Source: CAYNLG01 sp964397995
GTDB lineage: Bacteria; Planctomycetota; Phycisphaerae; FEN-1346
Direction of reading: 5' to 3'
Assembly (NCBI GenBank): GCA_964397995.1
Contig: CAYNLG010000111.1
Location: forward strand, 1-8,944
DNA length: 8,944 nt
Shown in pieces: positions 1 through 7,603 of this stretch. The notes under the pieces are model-generated. The model was not told where the DNA came from and ran no database searches. It saw only the letters and a list, made by a program, of their open reading frames with translations. A program made the position numbers and the translations under genes. Every line of letters starts with the position of its first letter. Position 1 is the stretch's first letter.

Positions 1-522
<522 letters not shown>

Positions 523-840
523 AGGCCCTGTCTCCTTCCTGCAGACCTCGTGGTTACCATCCATTCCGGTTGGGGATGCTGCGGCCACACCCTTCGGGCC
601 GTAACAGGCGCGGCGGGCCCGGGGTGTACACTCCCCACTCGGAGCGGACGTGTGCAAACGGCCTGCCAAAGGCCCGGCCGGTCCGGGAATCGGCCCGGAT
701 GGGGTCGGGAAGGCGGATTCCACGGCGGCCGCCCCTTTGCCGTGGCACGGCCGCGCCCTGCCACTCTGGCACCCATGGCCGCCCGGGGTGCCAATCTGGC
801 AGGCTGCGGGGCCTTGCGTTCGGCCCGCCCCGGCCGCACA
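523..840. other. Divergent intergenic region between groEL and rlmB, rich in inverted repeats
   Basis: About 318 bases contain no gene I can support. Frames stay open here only because the sequence is so GC-rich; the possible peptides are Arg/Gly/Pro-rich and resemble nothing. The region must hold the promoters of groEL (minus) and the rlmB-like gene (plus), but I found no convincing -35/-10 pair for either. It contains several stem-loop-capable repeats: TCCGGG/CCCGGA at 682-699, CCACGGC/GCCGTGG at 720-745, the large one at 757-803, and a bulged GCGGGGCC/GGCCCGC at 806-828. A short palindrome TGTACA lies near 626-631. The smaller stems could be chance at this GC content; the 757-803 one is unlikely to be. 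Confidence 0.6.
757..803. repeat. Large hairpin / paired palindromic sites upstream of rlmB
   Basis: Two 18-base arms (757-774 and 786-803) are inverted copies pairing at 15 of 18 positions: seven pairs, a symmetric 3x3 internal mismatch, then eight pairs, closing on an 11-base loop. Each arm is also an interrupted palindrome, TGCCA-N3-TGGCA (759-771 and 789-801). The two palindromes match at 12 of 13 bases and their centres are 30 bp apart, near three helical turns. It can be read as a leader RNA hairpin or as a pair of operator sites for a dimeric regulator. The matching CC/GG and CCC/GGG flanks outside the palindromes favour the hairpin. It ends 37 bases before the ATG at 841. An in-frame ATG (775-777) sits in the loop. 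Confidence 0.6.
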
Positions 841-1644
841 ATGGCCTCCATGACCCCACCCCGACGCCCGCGCAAACGCCGCCCGAAGCCCAAGCCCCTG
901 GCCGGCCACCAGAAGTCCTGGCTCTGGGGCCGCAACGCCGTCCTGGAAGCCCTCCGGGCGGGCACGTGGCCGATCCTGGAACTGCACCTTGCGGCCGAAC
1001 TGGGCGACGAGGCCCGCCAGGCCGCCCTCGCCCGGGCCCGCGAGCTGGGCGCCGAGACCCGCGTCGAACCGGGCAACCGCCTGAAGCAGCTCTGCCACGC
1101 CCCGGAGCACCAAGGGTACCTCGCGAAGATGGCCGAGTTCCCGTACGCCAATGTGGCCGCGGTGCTGGATGGGCAGTGGGACCGCCCCCTGTTCATGGTG
1201 CTCGACGGTCTGCAGGACCCCCACAACCTGGGGGCGATCCTGCGGTCGGCCGAGGTCTTCGGCGTCGATGCGGTCTTCCTGGGGGAGCACGGCCAAGTGG
1301 GCGTGACGACGGCCGTCGCCCGGGCCTCCGCCGGCGCCGTCAGCCGCCTCACCCTCGCCCGCGACCCGGACCTCAAGGCCGTGGCCGTCCATATGCGCCG
1401 CAAGGGCATCCGCCTTGTGGCCGCCAGCGAAAAGGCCGAGATGCCCATCGCGGCCTTCGACTTCACGGCCGCGACGGCCCTGGTAATCGGCAGCGAGGCC
1501 CACGGCATCCGGCCGGTGCTGCTGGAGCGGTGCGATGCGATGGTCCGCATTCCGCAGCACGGGGCCATCGGCAGCCTCAACGCTGCCGCCGCCACGGCCG
1601 TCTGTCTGTACGAGGCCCGCCGCCAGCGCGAGGCCGCGCCGTGA
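841..1644 (+). CDS. rlmB: SpoU/TrmH-family rRNA (guanosine-2'-O-)methyltransferase, RlmB-like
   Basis: This is a SPOUT-class RNA methyltransferase that transfers a methyl group from SAM to a ribose 2'-OH. In E. coli RlmB the target is G2251 of 23S rRNA, in the peptidyl-transferase P-loop. The protein is 267 residues from this start, the usual family size. A basic N-terminal tail (PRRPRKRRPKPKP) precedes the substrate-binding domain, which starts at WLWGRNAVLEAL (residues 27-38). The SPOUT domain carries all three motifs: DPHNLGAILRSAEVFG with Asn129 and Arg135; IGSEAHG at 216-222; and IPQHGAIGSLNAAAA near 237-251. The trefoil-knot SAM site therefore looks complete. The start is uncertain: ATG codons at 841, 850 and 775 are all in frame and none has a clear ribosome site. 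The stop overlaps the next start codon (GTGA). Exact nucleotide specificity cannot be read from the sequence; another 23S or tRNA site is possible. Confidence 0.92.
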   Translation: MASMTPPRRPRKRRPKPKPLAGHQKSWLWGRNAVLEALRAGTWPILELHLAAELGDEARQAALARARELGAETRVEPGNRLKQLCHAPEHQGYLAKMAEFPYANVAAVLDGQWDRPLFMVLDGLQDPHNLGAILRSAEVFGVDAVFLGEHGQVGVTTAVARASAGAVSRLTLARDPDLKAVAVHMRRKGIRLVAASEKAEMPIAAFDFTAATALVIGSEAHGIRPVLLERCDAMVRIPQHGAIGSLNAAAATAVCLYEARRQREAAP

Positions 1645-2024
1645 CGGCCGAGGACGAGGTCTTCGTCGGCGACCCCCTGGAGCCGAAGGCGGGGACGTTC
1701 GACGCGGCCGCCATGGGTGCCGGCGGGCCCGGCCTCGCGCGGCGGTTCCTCTGGCGGGGCGAGGCCGTCGAGGTGGCCGCCGTCCTCCGCACGTGGAAGG
1801 AGACGGGCCCGATGAAGGGAGCCCGGAGCGGCGGCGAACAGTACGTCCGCAAACACTGGTTCGAGGTCCGGACGACCGGCGGCGAGGTGCTGACGCTCTA
1901 CGTCGAGCGCCAGGCCCGGACGGCCCGCGAGACCCGCCGCCGCTGGTGGCTCTTCAGCCGCCGCCCCGCCGGACCGGCAGGAAACGACGAAACTCGAGAC
2001 CCGAAGGGACCCCCCAAGCGATGA
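1641..2024 (+). CDS. Small uncharacterised basic protein (possibly DUF6504-like)
   Basis: This 127-residue protein has no function I can name. It starts at GTG, overlapping the upstream stop by four bases (GTGA), and ends in a four-base ATGA overlap with the next gene, so all three are very likely translated from one mRNA. Visible features are RRFLWRGEAVEVAAVLRTWKETG (34-56), then EQYVRKHWFEVRT (66-78), GGEVLTLYVERQ (80-91) and the aromatic/basic RRRWWLFSRR (99-108). This order, a WRG turn, a W-[KV]-E-[TA]-G helix, and a beta-rich half ending in RWWL, recalls small bacterial proteins filed as DUF6504 or 'cytoplasmic protein'; that family link is from memory and unsure. The C-terminal 20 residues are Pro/Gly/charged and probably disordered. 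There is no signal peptide or membrane segment. Codon use matches its neighbours. Confidence 0.82.
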   Translation: MTAEDEVFVGDPLEPKAGTFDAAAMGAGGPGLARRFLWRGEAVEVAAVLRTWKETGPMKGARSGGEQYVRKHWFEVRTTGGEVLTLYVERQARTARETRRRWWLFSRRPAGPAGNDETRDPKGPPKR

Positions 2025-2548
2025 CCCGTGACGAAGCGATTGCCGCCGCCGACGCCGTGCCCGGCTTCATGAGCACCGAGGAGCTCGGCTGGCTTCATGA
2101 CCACGCACGCGGCACCGTGGTGGAGGTCGGGGCCTTCCTTGGCCGCGCGACGGTGGCCCTGGGGCTGGGCGTCCGAGCCCACGGCGGGGAGCTGCACGTC
2201 GTGGACCTGTGGAGCGATGACTTCGAGCCGCGGAAGCGGCCGCCGGGGACGTCGGCCCGCGAGGCCTTCGACCGGCACATGGCCGCCCACGGCCTCGCGC
2301 CGGTCCTCCACGCGACCGAGAGCCGCCAGGCCGCGGCCGCGCTGGCCCCGGGCAGCGTGGACCTCTTCTTCATCGACGCCGATCACAGCCGGCTGGAGGA
2401 GCACGTGGCGGCATGGCGACCGGCGATGCGCCCGGGGGGAATCATGGCTGGCCACAACTACGGCGAAGGCGAGGCGCCCAAGGCCATCGTGGACCGGCTG
2501 TTCCCGGAGCGCGGCGTGTGTGAGCGCATCTGGTACGCGCGGGTGTGA
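2021..2548 (+). CDS. Class I SAM-dependent methyltransferase (Methyltransf_24-like)
   Basis: A 175-residue Rossmann-fold methyltransferase of minimal size, with an unknown acceptor. The SAM-binding motif I is VVEVGAFLGRAT (33-44). An acidic residue ends strand 2 in LHVVDLW (58-64), the usual place for binding the SAM ribose. Strand 4 reads VDLFFIDADHS (113-123), and MRPGGIMAGHNY (136-147) is the loop after helix 5. The pair FIDADH and GG-x-x-x-GH-x-Y is typical of the Methyltransf_24 group, found in sugar, antibiotic and small-molecule methyltransferases. The ATG overlaps the stop of the preceding gene (ATGA) with no strong ribosome site, which suggests coupled translation. It has no extra RNA-binding domain, so although it is co-transcribed with an rRNA methyltransferase nothing in the sequence shows that it acts on RNA. 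Confidence 0.88.
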   Translation: MTRDEAIAAADAVPGFMSTEELGWLHDHARGTVVEVGAFLGRATVALGLGVRAHGGELHVVDLWSDDFEPRKRPPGTSAREAFDRHMAAHGLAPVLHATESRQAAAALAPGSVDLFFIDADHSRLEEHVAAWRPAMRPGGIMAGHNYGEGEAPKAIVDRLFPERGVCERIWYARV

Positions 2549-2567
2549 AAGCGCGCCGGACGCGGCG

Positions 2568-2596
2568 TTGACGCTCGCGTCGAGGCGCGATACGCT
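2568..2596 (+). promoter_or_regulatory. Candidate sigma70-type promoter for the cystathionine gamma-synthase gene
   Basis: TTGACG at 2568-2573 matches the -35 consensus at five of six bases. After exactly 17 bases, TACGCT at 2591-2596 could serve as -10, sharing the T-A-...-T positions. Transcription would begin near 2603, giving a leader of about 44 bases before the ATG at 2647. A good ribosome site, GGGGAGA at 2631-2637, ends nine bases before that ATG. The promoter lies in the only gap (98 bases) among the plus-strand genes, so the downstream gene can be expressed independently of the rlmB cluster. Confidence 0.45.
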
Positions 2597-2646
2597 GGCC
2601 CGCCGCCTGACGACACGACCCGCGACAACCGGGGAGACGACCTGAC

Positions 2647-3885
2647 ATGGCCCAGAAGCCCCGCAAACGCATCGGCCCGGCCACCGACGGCCTCGGCCCC
2701 GGCACCACCGCCATCCACGCCGGCGAGGACCGCGCGCGGTACGCCGACTCCATCACCACGCCCATCGTCCAGACCTCTACTTACGCCTTCAAGGACGCGA
2801 AGGAGATCGAGGCCTATACGAAGGGCGGCAAGGAGCGGTTCGAGTACGGCCGCTACGGCAATCCGACCGAGCAGGTCGCGGAGCGGCGCCTGGCGGCCCT
2901 GGAGGGGGCCGACGAGTGCGTCCTGTTCACCTCCGGCATGAGCGCCGTCACCACGACGATCCTCTCGCTCGTCCAGACCGGCACCCACATGGTCATCACC
3001 GACGACGCCTACAAGAAGACCCTCGAGTTCTGCTCCCAGTACCTCGACCGGTTCGGCGTCGGCTGCACCGTGGTGCCCTTCGGCGACTACGACGCCCTGG
3101 AGGCGGCCATCGAGCCGAAGACCCGGTTCATCTTCTCGGAGTCGCCCACCAACCCATACCTGAACATCTTCGATTTGGAGCGGCTGCGCGCCATCGCGCG
3201 GCGGCACGGCGTGCTGACGCTCATCGACGCCACCTTCGCCACACCCCTGAACCAGCGGCCGCTGGAGTGGGGCGTCGACCTGGTCATCCACTCCTGCACC
3301 AAGTACCTGGCCGGCCACAACGACATTCTTGCCGGGGCCGTCCTCGGCCGCTCCGAACTCATCGAGCAGGTCCGGGCCCTGCACAAGGGGATGGGCGGCG
3401 TCATCGACCCGCACTGCGCGTACCTGCTCCTGAGGGGCCTCAAGACCTTCGCCATCCGCGTCGAGCGTCAGAACCAGACCGCCATGACGGTCGCCCGCTA
3501 CCTGGAGGGCCATCCCGCCGTCCGCACGGTCTACTACCCCGGCCTGGAGAGCCACGCGCACCACGCGATCGCCAAGCGGCAGATGACGGGGTTCGGCGGC
3601 GTGGTCACCTTCGAACTGAAGGGCCGCCTGGCCGACGCCAAGCGCTTCCTCGACGGCCTGAAACTCTGTTTCATCGCCCCGAGCCTGGGCGGCGTCGAGA
3701 CGCTCATCACCCACCCGGGCCTCGTCAGCTACTACAACTACACGCGGAAGCAGCGCGTCGCCCTCGGCATCAAGGACACCCTCATCCGCCTCGCCGTCGG
3801 CGTCGAGGAACCCGAGGACATCATCGCGGACCTGGAGCGCGGCCTCGGGAAGGCCGGCGGCGCGAAATGGAAACGCAAGCCGTAG
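2647..3885 (+). CDS. metB: Cystathionine gamma-synthase-like PLP enzyme (Cys/Met metabolism family), plant-type
   Basis: A 412-residue fold-type I PLP enzyme. Cystathionine gamma-synthase joins cysteine to an activated homoserine to make cystathionine on the way to methionine, in the cytoplasm. The cofactor lysine is Lys219 in SCTKYLAGHND. Asp194 (LIDATFATPLNQ) should hold the pyridine nitrogen, SGM (96-98) and Y67-x-R69 (FEYGRYGNPT) the phosphate, and Arg381 (LIRLAVGVE) the substrate carboxylate. Several stretches resemble chloroplast cystathionine gamma-synthase more than E. coli MetB: FEYGRYGNPT, FATPLNQ, GHND-LAG, IAKRQMTGFGG, and the C-terminal IKDTLIRLAVGVE. Plant enzymes use O-phosphohomoserine, so the activated substrate here may differ from the enterobacterial O-succinyl form; that is inference. 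Length and ends are normal. The main alternatives are cystathionine gamma-lyase, methionine gamma-lyase or O-acylhomoserine sulfhydrylase, which share all these motifs. Confidence 0.9.
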   Translation: MAQKPRKRIGPATDGLGPGTTAIHAGEDRARYADSITTPIVQTSTYAFKDAKEIEAYTKGGKERFEYGRYGNPTEQVAERRLAALEGADECVLFTSGMSAVTTTILSLVQTGTHMVITDDAYKKTLEFCSQYLDRFGVGCTVVPFGDYDALEAAIEPKTRFIFSESPTNPYLNIFDLERLRAIARRHGVLTLIDATFATPLNQRPLEWGVDLVIHSCTKYLAGHNDILAGAVLGRSELIEQVRALHKGMGGVIDPHCAYLLLRGLKTFAIRVERQNQTAMTVARYLEGHPAVRTVYYPGLESHAHHAIAKRQMTGFGGVVTFELKGRLADAKRFLDGLKLCFIAPSLGGVETLITHPGLVSYYNYTRKQRVALGIKDTLIRLAVGVEEPEDIIADLERGLGKAGGAKWKRKP

Positions 3886-3906
3886 GCCGCCGCGCAACCG
3901 GAGGCG

Positions 3907-4327
3907 TCATCCGCGCCGCGTCAGGCGCACGGTCTTGACCTCAAACGCCCGGAACGCCAGCGGCACGTCTCAAGGAATGCCTCGTCCGGTAGCTCCGGGT
4001 CCACCGCCAGCGTGAACCGCCGCAGGGCCTCGTCGATCTCCGCCACGCGCAGCGACGCCGGGTCGAGCTCGTGGCGCAGCAAGCGCAGGGTTTCCGCGTC
4101 GAGCCACGCCTGGTAAGCGTCCTCCTGCCAGATGCCGAAGGTGGTCTCGGACACGGTCTCGTACGGCGGCGACGAGGGCCGCGCCCGACGCACCGGCGTC
4201 ACCGGCCGGTCGTACGGCCCGTCCACCTGCATCGGCCCGGCCACCTCGGCCAGGAGCTCGACCGTGCGGCCGGCCTCGGCCTCGCGGGCCACGGTGGCGT
4301 AGGGCGTGGCCCAGCCGTGCGGCTCCC
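3907..4327 (-). pseudogene. Remnant of a second GH38 alpha-mannosidase with its catalytic domain deleted
   Basis: Directly after the stop of the intact mannosidase, the minus strand reads on through about 119 codons (from 4328 down to about 3970) that look like the N-terminal, pre-catalytic part of another GH38 enzyme: GWATPYATVAREAEAGRTVEL, then IWQEDAYQAWLDAETLRLLR, then RRFTLAVDPELPDEAFLET. In intact relatives this helical stretch leads into the metal-binding H-x-D motif. Here it stops, and in a different frame (3969 to 3907) 20 codons read DVPLAFRAFEVKTVRLTRRG followed by TGA, which looks like a GH38 C-terminus (compare RAYEFVTLRL at the end of the neighbour). The catalytic and beta-sandwich domains, perhaps 2 kb or more, are missing, and no start codon or ribosome site suits it. 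It is too unlike the intact gene to be a recent tandem copy. An assembly error is the main alternative. Confidence 0.7.
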
Positions 4328-7300
4328 TCACAGGCTCAGGCGCAGCGTCACGAACTCGTACGCCCGCGCCTCGAACCGCACCGCCCCGTCCTTTACGGGC
4401 AGTTCGGCCTCCTTCGTCTCCATCAGGTCGCAGGACCATGCCGCGGTCACGGGCCGCTCCAGCCGCACGGCCCCGCGCATCCGCCGCCCTTCGCGCTCGA
4501 CCAGGCGCAGGATGAGGTCGCCGCCGTCCTCGGCCCGCTTGACGGCCTCCAGGGTCATCCCCGGGGCGTCCAGGTCCAGCATCCGCCGCGCGGGCACCGC
4601 CGGCACCTCGGCCGCCGGCCGGGCCACAAGCGGCACATTCAGCCGCAGGGCCGCCTCGTGCGTGCCGCCTTCCTGCCACGAGCCAGCGTGCGGCATCAGG
4701 ACGTACGTGAAGTGGTGGGTGCCCACGTCAGCCTGCGGGTCGGGATAGGTCGCGCCTTTCAGGAGCGTCAGCCGCAGGACCTTGCCGCGACAATCGTAGC
4801 CGTACTTGCAATCGTTGAGCAGGCTGACCCCGTAGTCGGTCTGCGAAAGGTCGGCCCACAGGTGCGTGGGGACCTCGAACTTCGCCTCGTCGAAGGACGT
4901 GTTCGTGTGCGTGGGCCGCTCGATGGAGCCAAACGCGATATCGTACGTCGCGTTCATCGCCGTGATCTCCAGAGGGAACGCCACCTTCAGCAGCCGCTGC
5001 CGTTCCTTCCAGTTGATCTCGGTCTCGAAGACGAGCTCGCGCGACCCGGCCGTCAGGCTGACCCGCTGGCGCACCGACGAACCGGCGATCGGCTTCTGGA
5101 CCCTCAGGCTCGCCCGCAGGGGACCGGCCTCGTCCACAGCCACCGTCCCGCCGCCCGAGACGTCGATCTCGTGCTCGACGTAGGTGGCGGCAATATCCCA
5201 GGCCTCGTAGTGGCCGGGCGTGTCCTCGAAGAGCTGGAACCGGTTGCCCGGCGCGCCCGCCACGAGGACCTCGCGATGGTGCTCCTTGTCGAAGAGGCTC
5301 GTCAGTTCGCCATCGGCGTTGAAGGTCGCCTTGAGCAGCGCGTTCTCCAGCACCCCGCCCTGACCGCTCGCCTCGGCCGAGACCTCGGCCTTGCCGGCCG
5401 CCGCGCCGCCGGCCGTCGCGAGCGGCACCGCCAGCGCCCCGACCCCCGGCACCGCCGGCGGCCCCACGAGCACCCGCTCCGTCCCGTCAAGGTCGGTCAC
5501 GTTCTGGTGCGGCAGCGGCTTGCCGTCCGGACCGGCGGGCACCTTGCCGCCCAGCACGCCGGCCGGCAGGGCCGCCAGCTCGTCGCGGTCAAAGGGCAGC
5601 GTGTTGACCAGCGTGACGGCCGAGGCCTCGGCCGGGTCGGGCGTCGTCCCGAAGAGCACCGCCAGCGCGTCCTCGAGGGCGGCCCCGCCGATCGCGCGGA
5701 CGCTGTCGAGTTCGGCATGCAGGTCGCCCGTCACCTCCGGCACGTGCGTGCCCGGCAGCGAGTCGTGGAACTGGGTCGTCAGCAGCTGCTCCCAGCCCTG
5801 GCGGAACCGTTCCTCGGGATAGGGCGCCCCGTCGAGCGCCGCGAGTGCGGCCACCATCTCCGCGTCGCGGTACAGGAATTCGAGCCGCCGGTTGATCTTC
5901 TTCAGGATGCCCTTGTTCGTGTAGGTGCCGCGATGGGCCTCCAGGTAGATCTCGTCCTTCAGAACGGAGACGGCATCCCCGGCGGCCAGGGCCTTGTCGC
6001 GGATGCGGTCGAAGGCCTCCTCGGCCGTCACAAACTGCGTCCGCACGAGGCCCGGGAAGTCCGCGTACCGGCGGCCGGATTCGATCATCTCGGGGTCCGG
6101 CCCGCCGCCCCCGTCGCCCCACCCGAAGACGTGGAGCGTCTCACCGATGGTGTGCTTGTCGGAAAAGGTCCGCCACTGGCGGTCCATGATGTCCGGGTCG
6201 ACCGTGCCGATGAAGTGGCCGGGCGGAACGATCGAGAGGATGCGCGTCCCGTCGCGGCCCTCCCACCAGAACGTGTGCCGCGTCCACGGATTCGTGTCGT
6301 TCCAGATCGCCATCTTGTTGGTCATGAAGAACTCGATGCCGCTCCGGGCCAGGATCTGCGGCATGGCCCACGACAGGCCGAAGACGTCCGGCTGCCAGCA
6401 CGACCGGCTCCGCTTGCCGAACTCCTCCTCGAAGAACTTCTGCCCGTACAGAATCTGCCGCACGAACGACTCCCCCGAGATCGTGTTGCAGTCCGGCTCG
6501 ACCCAGAACGCCCCCGTCAGCTCCCACCGCCCCTCGGCCACGCGCTGCTTGACCTGCTCATAGAGGTGCGGCCAATGGGCCTTCATGTCCGCGTAGAGCT
6601 TCGCCTGGCTCTGGCAGAACGAGAACTCCGGGTACTGCTCCATCAGGCGGAGCATGGTGGCGTGGGTGCGGCCGACCTTGCGGAGGAACTCCTTGTACGG
6701 CCACATGAAGACCACGTCCAGGTGCGAGTGGCCCACCAGGTCCATCATCCCCTCGCCCGCGAAGCGGTCCGTCGCGTACACCGTCTCGCGGACCTGGGCC
6801 GCCGCCGCCAGGACCCCCTCGCGGATCGCGCCGGGGCCGTCGGCCTGGAGCGGCACGCGCTTCAGGGCGTCCCACAGCCGGTCCGCCAGGAACCGCTCCA
6901 GCTTCGCGTCGATCGACTCGATATCCAGGGCCTTGATGGCGGCATAGATGTCCCAGTACGCGTCCCAGACCTCGGTGTCGACGACCGCCAGCTCCGCCAG
7001 GGCGAAGGTGAACGGGTACCGCTTCTCGGCGTGCCAGGCGACGTACGACTCGATCTCGACGTCGTACGTCCGGCCCCCCTCGGCCGCGTCCGCCAGGACC
7101 GCCTCCGAATGGAACGGGTCGATGCCGTGGTACGCCTCGCCATCGACGCGCAGGAGCGAGTCGCCGCCCACGTAGACCCGCAGCATGACCTTCCGGCCGG
7201 CAAACCGCTCGGGGACGGTCGCGCGGCAGCGGAAGAAGGCACTCATGCCCTCCTCGCCCCAGGTGTCCCCGAGCGCGAAGGGCTGCCAGTCGGCGTCGAG

Positions 7301-7540
7301 GTAGTCGTAGTCACCGGGGCCGCGGTAGACCGCGCGGCGCTTCTCCCAACCGCCGACGGGCTCGCGGTCGGGGTAGAGGGCGTCGCGGATGACCTCCAGG
7401 CGCATCGCGACGCGCTCTTCGAAGCTCGCGATGCCGCGCTGCTTCCGCTTCACCCCGAGCCGCCACCGGTTCATGATCTCGTGGATGTCAACGCTCTCGA
7501 CGCGGCCCTTGGCCTTCTTGTCGTAGACGGTCTCAGCCAT
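4328..7540 (-). CDS. Glycoside hydrolase family 38 alpha-mannosidase
   Basis: A 1070-residue retaining, zinc-dependent exo-glycosidase that releases alpha-linked mannose from glycans or oligosaccharides. There is no signal peptide, so it is probably cytoplasmic. The order is: an N-terminal beta domain (about 60-180, with GRKVMLRVYVGGDSLLRVDG), a helical linker (190-260), the GH38 catalytic barrel starting at VGHSHLDVVFMWPYKE (269-284), the mid domain, and a long C-terminal beta-sandwich to the end. Likely metal ligands are His273, Asp275, Asp385 and His592 (QFHDSLPGT); Asp385 in WQPDVFG is also the expected nucleophile. The stretch HRGTYTNKGILKKINR (536-551) is a family signature. The tryptophan that normally follows the H-x-D motif (H-x-D-x-x-W) is Phe278 here. 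The start ATG (7540-7538) has GGGAG seven bases upstream. Its stop adjoins the mannosidase remnant. Linkage preference cannot be read from the sequence. Confidence 0.94.
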   Translation of the reverse strand: MAETVYDKKAKGRVESVDIHEIMNRWRLGVKRKQRGIASFEERVAMRLEVIRDALYPDREPVGGWEKRRAVYRGPGDYDYLDADWQPFALGDTWGEEGMSAFFRCRATVPERFAGRKVMLRVYVGGDSLLRVDGEAYHGIDPFHSEAVLADAAEGGRTYDVEIESYVAWHAEKRYPFTFALAELAVVDTEVWDAYWDIYAAIKALDIESIDAKLERFLADRLWDALKRVPLQADGPGAIREGVLAAAAQVRETVYATDRFAGEGMMDLVGHSHLDVVFMWPYKEFLRKVGRTHATMLRLMEQYPEFSFCQSQAKLYADMKAHWPHLYEQVKQRVAEGRWELTGAFWVEPDCNTISGESFVRQILYGQKFFEEEFGKRSRSCWQPDVFGLSWAMPQILARSGIEFFMTNKMAIWNDTNPWTRHTFWWEGRDGTRILSIVPPGHFIGTVDPDIMDRQWRTFSDKHTIGETLHVFGWGDGGGGPDPEMIESGRRYADFPGLVRTQFVTAEEAFDRIRDKALAAGDAVSVLKDEIYLEAHRGTYTNKGILKKINRRLEFLYRDAEMVAALAALDGAPYPEERFRQGWEQLLTTQFHDSLPGTHVPEVTGDLHAELDSVRAIGGAALEDALAVLFGTTPDPAEASAVTLVNTLPFDRDELAALPAGVLGGKVPAGPDGKPLPHQNVTDLDGTERVLVGPPAVPGVGALAVPLATAGGAAAGKAEVSAEASGQGGVLENALLKATFNADGELTSLFDKEHHREVLVAGAPGNRFQLFEDTPGHYEAWDIAATYVEHEIDVSGGGTVAVDEAGPLRASLRVQKPIAGSSVRQRVSLTAGSRELVFETEINWKERQRLLKVAFPLEITAMNATYDIAFGSIERPTHTNTSFDEAKFEVPTHLWADLSQTDYGVSLLNDCKYGYDCRGKVLRLTLLKGATYPDPQADVGTHHFTYVLMPHAGSWQEGGTHEAALRLNVPLVARPAAEVPAVPARRMLDLDAPGMTLEAVKRAEDGGDLILRLVEREGRRMRGAVRLERPVTAAWSCDLMETKEAELPVKDGAVRFEARAYEFVTLRLSL

Positions 7541-7603
7541 TGCAGCGCTCCCGTGGGGGTTCCATCCATGCCGGACGCTCCGCCGCCCGGCGCAAGGCCG
7601 ATT

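Noticed and set aside
550..840. N-terminal extension of the rlmB-like protein to the ATG at 550
   Set aside because: The extra 97 residues are Gly/Arg/Pro-rich with no family similarity, they cross several hairpins, and the family normally begins close to the WLWGRNAV segment.
2458..3897. Long minus-strand open frame opposite the cystathionine gamma-synthase gene
   Set aside because: The translation is low-complexity and has no family features; it exists because stop codons are rare in antisense frames at this GC content.
3886..3906. Terminator between the convergent cystathionine gamma-synthase gene and the mannosidase remnant
   Set aside because: The 21 bases contain no GC stem followed by a T-tract on either strand.
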